5,649 nucleotides of DNA from Promethearchaeota archaeon (GTDB lineage Archaea; Asgardarchaeota; Lokiarchaeia; Sigyniarchaeales; Promethearchaeaceae), in assembly GCA_014729055.1 (NCBI GenBank), contig WJKO01000833.1:1-5649 (forward strand). The letters are read 5' to 3'. Positions 1 to 5,649 of the stretch are shown here, one piece after another (the first letter of the stretch is position 1; the number at the start of each line of letters is the position of its first letter). The notes below the pieces were generated by a model, which was given only the letters and a program-made list of their open reading frames with translations, was not told where the DNA came from and made no database searches. Made by a program: the position numbers and the translations under genes.

Positions 1-155
1 CTTTCACATGTTCTACAACCTGTTCAAGCGTCTTCGTCAACAATATTCGCTTTTCCGTCTTCTGGTTCATCATAAACATCAAAAGCGCAGTTTTCATAAC
101 ATTCACCGCAACCAGTACATTTATCCATATCGATTTTTATTGTAAAATCTCCCAT
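1..155 (-). CDS. Dicluster [4Fe-4S] ferredoxin, 5' part, with in-frame TGA at a cluster-cysteine position
   Basis: This is a small electron carrier of the bacterial/archaeal 2[4Fe-4S] ferredoxin family, read on the minus strand from ATG at 155-153. The visible protein begins MGDFTIKIDMDKCTGCGEC and has the first cluster motif C13-x2-C16-x2-C19-x3-C23. A second motif follows at about residue 44, where the codons read Asp-Ala-TGA-Thr-Gly-Cys47-Arg-Thr-Cys50-Glu. By family pattern the TGA (positions 26-24) sits where the first cysteine of the second CxxCxxC belongs. It could encode selenocysteine, be a TGT/TGC-to-TGA mutation, or be a base error. If it is a true stop, the product is 43 residues with one motif. 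The gene continues past base 1, so its end and any 3' SECIS element are out of view. A TAGGT (complement of 166-170) lies 10 bases before the ATG. The usual proline after the fourth cysteine is replaced by Ala. Family assignment is confident; the meaning of the TGA is open. Confidence 0.8.
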
Positions 156-350
156 AATTATCAATACCTATTATTATTAGATGATCAAGTTTACTTTCAT
201 CTATTTAGTCTTTAAAATTTTCTAAAATATTTTTTAGAATTCTATACAAAAAGTAGATTTTTAATTGTTTAGTTATTTTTTTCAATCATTTTAAACAATT
301 TACATGATGTTTACCGAAAAAGTATTATTTGAATTTAATTAAGTTAATGT
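156..350. promoter_or_regulatory. Divergent intergenic region with probable promoters for both flanking genes
   Basis: This stretch is very AT-rich, with no convincing reading frame or RNA gene. It separates the minus-strand ferredoxin from the plus-strand propeller gene, so it must hold both promoters. Candidate archaeal TATA elements are AAATTTTAAA read on the minus strand (211-220, about 55-65 bases before the ferredoxin ATG) and TTTTAAA at 289-295 on the plus strand. In such AT-rich DNA these matches are weak. The propeller ATG at 351 has no Shine-Dalgarno sequence, which would fit a short or leaderless transcript. No transcription start can be fixed from sequence alone. Confidence 0.45.
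220..239. repeat. 8-bp perfect inverted repeat, possible operator
   Basis: The arms TTCTAAAA (220-227) and TTTTAGAA (232-239) are perfect reverse complements around a 4-base spacer. The element lies in the middle of the divergent region, just outside the putative ferredoxin TATA element. It could bind a dimeric regulator of either or both flanking genes. The sequence is nearly all A and T, so chance occurrence is a real alternative. Confidence 0.35.
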
Positions 351-1562
351 ATGGAGTTTTCATTATCATATCATGAAAATCTTGCTGATTCTGGGTGTGC
401 TCTTCATTTTCTTCACAATCAGAGGAGTGATTCTCAGATAGATTTAATACTTATCGCTTTGGAAAAAGGGGATATCCTTTTTTATAATCAGAAATCCGGG
501 AAACTGCTTTTAGAATATAGTTTAGAATGTAAAACGGAAGTTTGGTGTGTTGAATCAATATACGAGGACGAAAATGTATTTAAATTATTTTTGGGTGCTG
601 CATCAGGGACTATTTATGCTTTTATTGTAAATATTGAATCTACTGAACTTGGGGATTATTGTGTCAAGGTAGACGATTTATGGAAAAATACGGCAAAAGA
701 AATGATTTCAAAAATGGATTTATATGATGTAGATAAAGATGGAAAAGATGAATTGCTTGTTTCGAGTCTGGATAATAGTTTTTGGGTTTTAAATCCAATT
801 GATGGTGCATTTATATGGGGGCAAGTATTTCCATCAGGTATTACGAAATTTACTTGTGGGGATATCAACAATGATGGGAATATAGAAGTAATTATCGGAG
901 ATAATTTAGGAAACTTGAGAATATTCCATGGTTCTGATGGAAACATGATCTCTTTTACAAAACTACGAAAAACAATACGAGTCATTGAGATAATTCCAAT
1001 ACCTCGCACCATAAAAGAAAAGTCTGTTGAGACGGATTCTCGAAATATTTTAGCCGTTGGCAATGATGAATGTCGCCTTTATTTCATAGATCCCTTTTCC
1101 GCCGAAATTTTAAGCTTCTTGACTCTCAATACGTATATATGGCATTCCATGAAAAATACTGAATTGATTTTAGATAAACACCGAAACGAGAAAGAATCAT
1201 TACTGATTTCAACATATTCATTTAGTTTTATGGAGGGTTTGGTGTTAAATCAAGATAATGTAACGCCAGAATTAATTTTTTATGATCTTGATGATTGGAA
1301 TATTATAAAAAAAATAAATGATATAAACATTCAGTGTTTTAGTTCACCATTAGTAATTAATTCGACCGATTATTTAGCTCTCGGGACAACTGATAAAAAA
1401 ATTCATTTACTAAATTTGAAAAATGGTGAAATCGAACAATCTTTGACTACTGGAGGAATCGTGAATTCCGTATTATTAGTTGAGATTCGAGGAATTAACT
1501 ATCTGTTATTTTGCGATGATGATAAAAATTTCAATTGTTATCACTTATTTTCTCAAAAATAA
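351..1562 (+). CDS. Cytosolic FG-GAP/VCBS-type beta-propeller protein
   Basis: This 403-residue protein is built of repeated beta-propeller blades. Two blades carry calcium-binding loops of the FG-GAP/integrin-alpha type, D126-V-D-K-D-G-K-D-E134 and D171-I-N-N-D-G-N-I-E179, spaced 45 residues apart as expected for one blade each. Other blades lack the calcium loop but keep the 'x-G-x-x-D/S-x-x-(I/L)-(Y/F/H)' strand pattern, for example residues around 'LGTTDKKIHLLNLKNGEI' near the C-terminus and 'VGNDECRLYFIDP' in the middle. There is no signal peptide or membrane segment, so it should be cytosolic, probably a protein-interaction scaffold. Such soluble FG-GAP/WD-like propellers are common in Asgard archaea and resemble eukaryotic ITFG2/BBS-type propellers only in fold; no specific function is claimed. 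The ATG at 351 is the first in frame and has no Shine-Dalgarno sequence. Its TAA overlaps the next gene's ATG as TAATG, implying coupled expression. Confidence 0.8.
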   Translation: MEFSLSYHENLADSGCALHFLHNQRSDSQIDLILIALEKGDILFYNQKSGKLLLEYSLECKTEVWCVESIYEDENVFKLFLGAASGTIYAFIVNIESTELGDYCVKVDDLWKNTAKEMISKMDLYDVDKDGKDELLVSSLDNSFWVLNPIDGAFIWGQVFPSGITKFTCGDINNDGNIEVIIGDNLGNLRIFHGSDGNMISFTKLRKTIRVIEIIPIPRTIKEKSVETDSRNILAVGNDECRLYFIDPFSAEILSFLTLNTYIWHSMKNTELILDKHRNEKESLLISTYSFSFMEGLVLNQDNVTPELIFYDLDDWNIIKKINDINIQCFSSPLVINSTDYLALGTTDKKIHLLNLKNGEIEQSLTTGGIVNSVLLVEIRGINYLLFCDDDKNFNCYHLFSQK

Positions 1563-1960
1563 TGTTGAATATGAGCCAGGCGGTTGAATTGGAAGAAAAT
1601 ATTGATTTTAACAATGAAGATAGCGATTCAATAGCAATAAATAAATTTAAATGGTCAGGACACACCCCGAAAGGGCAAAAAACAATCAAAACTGCACAAA
1701 AATATCTATTAAAAATTGCAAAGTCAACCTATATTAAGTCGGTTATTTATATGGGTGGAGGGAGTATAGGAAAACCGCTTAGAATATATATTTCCAAAAA
1801 GGTTGACAATGAAAACCATCTTAACATTTCGATTAAATTCCAAAATCATACAATTAATTTCCTTGCGATATTGAATGAAGATCTTAATCGAGACTTCATA
1901 GATGAGTTTATTTATCATTTTCAAGAATATTTTAATTCAATTATAAGAAGAAAAAGGTGA
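1562..1960 (+). CDS. Small protein of unknown function, middle gene of an overlapping cluster
   Basis: This 132-residue protein is not one I recognise. It starts with an acidic, probably disordered stretch (residues about 6-24, rich in Glu, Asp and Asn). A compact region follows with the conspicuous segments 'GHTPKGQKTIKTAQKYL' and 'IYMGGGSIGKPLRIYISKK', then alternating strand-like and helix-like stretches, ending in a helix and a basic RRKR tail. There is no membrane segment, signal peptide or cysteine motif. I chose ATG 1562 because it overlaps the propeller gene's stop as TAATG; ATG 1571 (MSQAVE) is possible, and the frame stays open back to TTG 1535, which would overlap the previous gene more deeply. 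Its TGA overlaps the next gene's GTG as GTGA. The tight packing suggests it is co-translated with its neighbours and may work with the propeller, but this is inference. Confidence 0.65.
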   Translation: MLNMSQAVELEENIDFNNEDSDSIAINKFKWSGHTPKGQKTIKTAQKYLLKIAKSTYIKSVIYMGGGSIGKPLRIYISKKVDNENHLNISIKFQNHTINFLAILNEDLNRDFIDEFIYHFQEYFNSIIRRKR

Positions 1961-4311
1961 TTTTTACGAAAATATTTAGAAGAGTGCCATGTTTAGGAAA
2001 TAGATGGACTGGATTAAAGAATAAAGATTTTATAAGTGATTGGTTTTTAAGCACTCCATATAAGAGCAATCTTAAATTAGCGGCTATTGTACCTGGCAAT
2101 GTAAGACAAACGCTACTGGAAAATAATATAATTAAAGATCCTTTTTTAGGGCGATATAACGAAGATTCAAAATGGGTTTCCACGATACCTTGGATTTACT
2201 CTACTAAAATACAACCCGCAGTTTTATTAAAAGAAATCCCAGTAGAGATTCCTAAGGACCAAGCATTGCACCATCTTGTTTTTCAAGGGATAGACTATAA
2301 AGGAGAATTTTGTATAAGTGGCGAAAAAATATGCGAACAAACTGGCATGTTTTCACCCGTGGATTTAACGACTTCGATGAATGTGCTTGAGCAGCATTTG
2401 GATGAAAAAATTGATCTTGATGTGCGTTTTGCCGTGCAACCGTTTTGGAGAACTCATGCGGTGAAATGTCAGATGTCTTTTGGTTGGGATTTTGCACCAG
2501 ATTTAAGAACGATTGGATTTTGGAAAGGTATAACATCACATTTCACGGGTCCAGCATTCTTTTCCGAATTCTATGCACGAATCGTACAAGATAATAACAC
2601 ATTGGCTACTGATTCAAATAAGGTTAAATTGCCCATTCTAATTACAGCAAAAATGACAATAATTGATGTTGAGACTCTAAAAGAAGACAAGGAACCGCAT
2701 ATTATTCAATTTGAGATAACAATCGGGAAAGACAAGGCGCAAGTTTGGAAGCGGAAAAAAACAATTTTATCAGGACAACGATTCGAAATTAAGATCCATT
2801 CAGCAGATGTCAACATTTGGAATCCATGGAGTTTGGGATCCCCAAATATTGAAACAATAAATGCGAGAGTTCTATTTGATGGAAACCTTACGGACGAATA
2901 TCGAGGGAAAGTTGTTAATCGTCATATAGAATGGCTTAAAAATCCTGGCTCTCCTAAAAATAGTGAAAAGTGGACTTGTTCCATCAACGGAAAGAAAATC
3001 TTCCTAAGAGGATTTAATTGGGTGCCGCCTGACAGTATTTTTGCAAGAATTTCTGATGAAAAATATAAAAAATTGGTTGATTATGCTCTAGAAATGAATA
3101 CGGATATGCTAAGAATATGGGGCGGCGGCATTGAAGAGAAACGTCCATTTTATGATTATTGTGATGAAAACGGAATGCTTATATGGCAAGAATATCCTTT
3201 TGCTTGCACGAATTATCCAAAAGAGGAAAATTATCTTAATATCGTGCAAAAAGAATGCAGCGGAATAACTCTACGTACACGTCAACACCCATCTGTCGTG
3301 GTATACTGCGGTGGTAACGAATTTAATCCCTACATTAATGCGCCGGTGATTAATATTCTTAAAAATTCTGTTGAAAAGGAAGCATCAGATCGCCATTTCT
3401 TTTATGTGAGTCCTTTTCGCGGTGATGATCATAATTGGCGATATTGGGGACAAAGAGGAGGATTGGAATCGTTTGAAGCTGACGGAAACTCGACTTTTCA
3501 ATTGCTGTCGGAATTCGGAATGCAGGCAGCACCTGATCTAAAAACTTTACTGGCAGTTATTGGTAAAGATCAAGTCGATGACTCTCAATCCATCAAAAAC
3601 TATACCAATAATAAACAAGAACTTTTATTGAAGTTTGGTGAAGTTTTATTCATGAATTTTTGTGATGAATGTGGACAGAATTTAGAAAATCTTGAGGATC
3701 ATGTGGATAATTTGAAGTATTGCCCGTCATGTGGACGTGATTTAACAAAACCCAGTGATCGACTGCCAAAGATCCCAGAAAATCGTCATATCAATTTTTT
3801 TTATCGTACGCTAATTTTCATTATTGATGCAATTATTTGCGGAATTTTGTTTCATTACATTGTTGAAGTTGGCGCCAAGATAGATTTGAATGATTATATT
3901 CCAGAAGGATTGCTACCGTGGTATGGAGACTATCCTGAGGTCGTTGTTGGCGTCGTATGGACGATCTGGATGTCAGTATTCGCGATCTTGTATTTTCTTA
4001 TATTTAATATTGCTCTTAAGTATCAAACACCAGCCCGTTTAATCTTCGGTGTTGTCAAAATTGATAGAATAAGTCTGCAAAAGGAATGGAAAATAGGATG
4101 GATGATTTTAGATGCAATTACAAAAGGAATACTATTATTTCTAGTTGTCGATACCTTATTTGGATTAGTTATAAAACCGGGAGAAAACAATTATTTTCGA
4201 TTATCACAACGACTTGAAAGATCTGTTGTCTTAAAAAAGGAGAAAAAAACAACAATAACAACGATTTCGAGATCTACGAAGGATATTGAAGAGGAAACTA
4301 AACAAAATTAA
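1957..4311 (+). CDS. Truncated GH2 beta-mannosidase-like domain fused to a zinc-ribbon RDD membrane protein
   Basis: This 784-residue frame joins two unrelated modules. Residues about 25-560 resemble GH2 beta-mannosidases, which hydrolyse beta-mannosides. They show V45-P-G-N-V49 and the jelly-roll end G176-W-D-F-A-P-D-L-R-T-I-G-F-W189, then a beta-sandwich (about 195-335). A TIM barrel follows with R351-G-F-N-W355 and R386-I-W-G-G-G391, putative acid/base E455 in GGNEF, and putative nucleophile E519 in SEFGMQ. Family members usually run 800-900 residues; here the last barrel strand (the W-Q-x-N-D region) and the C-terminal beta domains are missing. From M566 a zinc ribbon (C569-x2-C572, C589-x2-C592) precedes an RDD domain with R617, D624, three hydrophobic segments (about 617-637, 661-687, 716-739) and T691-P-A-R-L-I-F-G698. 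No signal peptide is seen. GTG 1957 is chosen for its 4-base overlap with the previous gene; AGGTGAT at 1955-1961 could instead direct a slightly later non-AUG start. The GH2 part may be inactive, and the fusion may be a deletion or assembly product. Confidence 0.75.
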   Translation: MIFTKIFRRVPCLGNRWTGLKNKDFISDWFLSTPYKSNLKLAAIVPGNVRQTLLENNIIKDPFLGRYNEDSKWVSTIPWIYSTKIQPAVLLKEIPVEIPKDQALHHLVFQGIDYKGEFCISGEKICEQTGMFSPVDLTTSMNVLEQHLDEKIDLDVRFAVQPFWRTHAVKCQMSFGWDFAPDLRTIGFWKGITSHFTGPAFFSEFYARIVQDNNTLATDSNKVKLPILITAKMTIIDVETLKEDKEPHIIQFEITIGKDKAQVWKRKKTILSGQRFEIKIHSADVNIWNPWSLGSPNIETINARVLFDGNLTDEYRGKVVNRHIEWLKNPGSPKNSEKWTCSINGKKIFLRGFNWVPPDSIFARISDEKYKKLVDYALEMNTDMLRIWGGGIEEKRPFYDYCDENGMLIWQEYPFACTNYPKEENYLNIVQKECSGITLRTRQHPSVVVYCGGNEFNPYINAPVINILKNSVEKEASDRHFFYVSPFRGDDHNWRYWGQRGGLESFEADGNSTFQLLSEFGMQAAPDLKTLLAVIGKDQVDDSQSIKNYTNNKQELLLKFGEVLFMNFCDECGQNLENLEDHVDNLKYCPSCGRDLTKPSDRLPKIPENRHINFFYRTLIFIIDAIICGILFHYIVEVGAKIDLNDYIPEGLLPWYGDYPEVVVGVVWTIWMSVFAILYFLIFNIALKYQTPARLIFGVVKIDRISLQKEWKIGWMILDAITKGILLFLVVDTLFGLVIKPGENNYFRLSQRLERSVVLKKEKKTTITTISRSTKDIEEETKQN
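3652..4311 (+). other. Zinc-ribbon plus RDD module that may be an independent gene start
   Basis: ATG 3652 opens a 219-residue segment, the expected size of a free-standing zinc-ribbon RDD protein. It begins MNFCDECGQN and carries the complete ribbon and all three membrane segments. It ends with the RDD-typical Q751-R-L-E-R-S-V-V-L and a polar tail rich in Lys, Thr and Glu. GGTGA at 3637-3641, a Shine-Dalgarno core, lies 10 bases upstream of this ATG. RDD proteins are small polytopic membrane proteins, some implicated in ion transport; the substrate here is unknown. The ribbon normally lies in the cytoplasm. The segment is in frame with the GH2 part, with no stop between them, so it may be translated as a fusion, separately, or both. 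Confidence 0.55.
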
Positions 4312-4466
4312 AATATTCAAAAAAATTTTTTATAAGAGACGCATATCTTAGATTGCAACAAATTAAAATAATTTGATGAAACAAGTAAATTATAAGAAAC
4401 AAAAATGAAAAAATTAGGTGTTTTATAATTAGCGAATTTAAGGACCTATATAGCGAAGTAAAACGC
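4312..4466 (+). promoter_or_regulatory. Spacer before the zinc-finger gene: possible terminator/promoter and leader
   Basis: This spacer separates the fusion gene from the zinc-finger gene. An A7T6 tract (4319-4331) just after the fusion stop could serve as a T-rich archaeal terminator or as part of a TATA region. ATG 4405 opens a 7-codon frame (MKKLGVL, stop at 4426-4428) that runs into the start region of the next gene. AGGTG at 4416-4420 is a Shine-Dalgarno match. The next gene's own frame is open from 4389 and looks coding from about 4425 (ISEFKDLYSEVKRLK), so the right-hand part is probably translated. No RNA gene is seen. Confidence 0.4.
4416..4420 (+). promoter_or_regulatory. Shine-Dalgarno AGGTG, favouring an upstream start for the last gene
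   Basis: AGGTG matches the archaeal consensus GGAGGTGA. In the frame of the zinc-finger gene it lies 4 bases before ATA 4425 and 7 bases before ATT 4428. It is about 46 bases from TTG 4467 and 52 from ATG 4473, too far to serve them. It could instead belong to a frame starting at ATG 4405 that has lost one base. Confidence 0.4.
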
Positions 4467-5582
4467 TTGAAAATGGCTGGCACGAAGAAAGATGTAGTTA
4501 AAGCCGTGGAAGAGCATGGAAAAATCCTCGCAATTGAAGGAAAGTATGAGAAACCGAAGAAAGTAATAAAACATTGTTATGCATCAGTGAAAGAAGTAAT
4601 TAAACCAAGAAAAGTGCCCAAAGAAGACTTATCTAAATATGATATGGTTCTCGTTGGATGCCCTGGATCGGAGATTCCGAAATCCGCAATAAGTAAGTTC
4701 CGTGATTATGTATTAATGGACGGAGGATGGCTCTATACCACGGATTGGTGTTTAAGAACAATTGTTGAAAATGCATTTCCTGGTTATATAAGATGGGCGG
4801 GTCAAAAGACTGCAGATGCCGTAGTTGCTTGTCAGATAGTGGACCCACATCATCCATTTTTAGATGGACTTGCATTTGAACTTAAGAAAGGAAAATATGC
4901 TTCAAAAGGTCCCAAAAAGAACAAATCAGGATTCTCGTGGTGGTTAGAAGATAAATCATTTCCAATTACTGTTGATAGACCAGATCTGGTAGTTGTTTTA
5001 ATAAGAAGCAGAGAAATTGGAAAAAAGTGGGGGGAGGATCCTGTTCTCTGTTATTTTGACGTCGGAAAGAAAGGTGGGCGTGTAATTCATCAAATTTCTC
5101 ATACCCATTTACAAAAAGGTGGAAAATCTGGTAAATTCGCTTCTGCAATGATTTTGACAAATATATTGGATGAAAAAGTCGGTATTAAACATGGTATTAA
5201 GAAAAAATCCTCAGGAGCTCCAAATTATCAAGAATATTATGGAACATCTCAACAACCAACATCTGGAGTAGCATGGGCAGGACAACAGTCAGGAGGGTAT
5301 AATGCTCCGAATCAAGGAGACTACGTTACTCCGAGTCAAAATGGTAACGCTGATTCTGGACTAACACCCGAACTTGTGGGTACTGCAAAAGTTGTTGAAG
5401 TGACTGATGTGAAGAGTATACCTTCGAGTCAGAAATGTGCATTAGGAGACGGCAATTTTGTGGATTATCAAGGACGTGTGTTTAAATGTGGCGGTTGTGG
5501 GGCATTTTATCATGAAAATTGTTTGAATATCCAGCTCCAAACGGGTATGTGTAAAATCTGCGAAAGAATCTTTCTCTATTAA
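4467..5582 (+). CDS. Amidotransferase-fold-like protein with C-terminal PHD/RING-like zinc finger
   Basis: From TTG 4467 this gene encodes 371 residues. Residues about 15-235 form an alpha/beta domain with Y58-D-M-V-L-V-G-C-P-G67, then D85-G-G-W-L-Y-T-T-D93 and D126-P-H-H-P-F-L-D-G134. This order resembles class I glutamine amidotransferase/ThuA-like folds, but no nucleophile-elbow cysteine is evident, so catalysis is not claimed. Residues about 247-300 are a low-complexity linker rich in Gln, Asn, Gly, Ser and Tyr. The C-terminal finger has C324, C341-x2-C344-x4-H349-x2-C352 and C362-x2-C365, close to PHD/RING treble-clef zinc fingers but lacking the usual second cysteine near residue 327. 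It may mediate protein binding; a ubiquitin-ligase role is only speculation. It is soluble, with no signal peptide. Start choice is uncertain: TTG 4467 and ATG 4473 lack a ribosome site, while the frame reads sensibly back to about 4425, behind AGGTG. It is probably a separate unit, ended by the T-rich tract after its stop. Confidence 0.7.
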   Translation: MKMAGTKKDVVKAVEEHGKILAIEGKYEKPKKVIKHCYASVKEVIKPRKVPKEDLSKYDMVLVGCPGSEIPKSAISKFRDYVLMDGGWLYTTDWCLRTIVENAFPGYIRWAGQKTADAVVACQIVDPHHPFLDGLAFELKKGKYASKGPKKNKSGFSWWLEDKSFPITVDRPDLVVVLIRSREIGKKWGEDPVLCYFDVGKKGGRVIHQISHTHLQKGGKSGKFASAMILTNILDEKVGIKHGIKKKSSGAPNYQEYYGTSQQPTSGVAWAGQQSGGYNAPNQGDYVTPSQNGNADSGLTPELVGTAKVVEVTDVKSIPSSQKCALGDGNFVDYQGRVFKCGGCGAFYHENCLNIQLQTGMCKICERIFLY

Positions 5583-5589
5583 CTAATTG

Positions 5590-5627
5590 ATTTGTTGTTT
5601 TTTTTGTTCTTATTTTCTCGTCTTTTT
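5590..5627 (+). terminator. T-rich archaeal-type terminator
   Basis: Just after the TAA at 5580-5582 there is a pyrimidine-rich stretch with T8 at 5598-5605, then TTATTTTCTCG and T5 at 5622-5626. No stable hairpin precedes it. Archaeal RNA polymerase terminates at such oligo-T tracts without a stem-loop, so this probably ends the transcript of the zinc-finger gene. Confidence 0.6.
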
Positions 5628-5649
5628 GAATTCTTATGAGTTCTTTGTA

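Noticed and set aside
24..26. TGA read as tryptophan through an alternative genetic code
   Set aside because: The position calls for cysteine rather than tryptophan, Trp is TGG elsewhere, and TGA appears to be a real stop at 1958-1960.
656..1063. 135-codon open frame on the minus strand inside the propeller gene
   Set aside because: It lies wholly antisense to a gene with clear calcium-loop repeats and has no recognisable domain or start signal; it is a shadow frame.
1535..1561. TTG 1535 as the start of the small middle gene
   Set aside because: It would overlap the propeller gene by 28 bases with no ribosome site, while ATG 1562 gives the common TAATG overlap.
1941..2183. 80-codon minus-strand frame with a hydrophobic C-terminus
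   Set aside because: It is antisense to the start of the GH2 frame, including the VPGNV motif; its hydrophobicity comes from complementing Lys/Glu-rich codons.
2252..2539. 95-codon open frame on the minus strand inside the GH2 region
   Set aside because: The opposite strand encodes the conserved GH2 jelly-roll motif GWDFAPDLRTIGFW, so this is a shadow frame.
4405..4428. MKKLGVL as a regulatory leader peptide
   Set aside because: It has no runs of a regulating amino acid and no attenuator hairpin; a shifted gene start explains it better.
4298..4483. 61-codon minus-strand frame across the spacer before the last gene
   Set aside because: It has Phe/Ile-rich composition typical of reversed AT-rich DNA and overlaps both flanking genes, with no ribosome site or motif.

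Overview
This is an AT-rich window that looks archaeal, most likely from an Asgard (Lokiarchaeia-type) lineage or a relative. The inference rests on AGGTG-type Shine-Dalgarno sequences, a promoter-like divergent intergenic region, a T-rich archaeal-style terminator, a cytosolic FG-GAP beta-propeller, and a C-terminal PHD/RING-like zinc finger. No rRNA or universal marker is present, so the taxonomic call is moderate at best.

Layout. The left edge carries the 5' part of a minus-strand ferredoxin gene that runs out of the window. Its frame contains a TGA exactly where the first cysteine of the second iron-sulfur motif should be. A 195-base AT-rich divergent region (156-350) holds an 8-bp inverted repeat. 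A plus-strand set of three overlapping genes follows: a 403-residue calcium-loop beta-propeller protein, a 132-residue protein of unknown function, and a 784-residue protein joining a truncated GH2 beta-mannosidase-like enzyme to a zinc-ribbon RDD membrane protein. The overlaps (TAATG, then GTGA) suggest one transcript with coupled translation. After a gap of roughly 115-155 bases comes a fourth plus-strand gene. It encodes an alpha/beta domain with a faint class I glutamine amidotransferase/ThuA-like look, a Gln/Asn/Gly-rich linker and a C-terminal zinc finger. A T-rich terminator follows it.

How the genes relate. No single pathway is evident. The ferredoxin is divergent and probably independent. 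The propeller, the unknown protein and the fusion are probably co-transcribed, but the fusion may be a decayed or recently rearranged locus. The GH2 part keeps both catalytic glutamates but lacks the last barrel strand and the C-terminal domains. The zinc-ribbon RDD part begins at a methionine with its own GGTGA upstream. The three points most worth following are the possible selenocysteine ferredoxin, the GH2-RDD junction, and the uncertain, possibly non-AUG start of the last gene.
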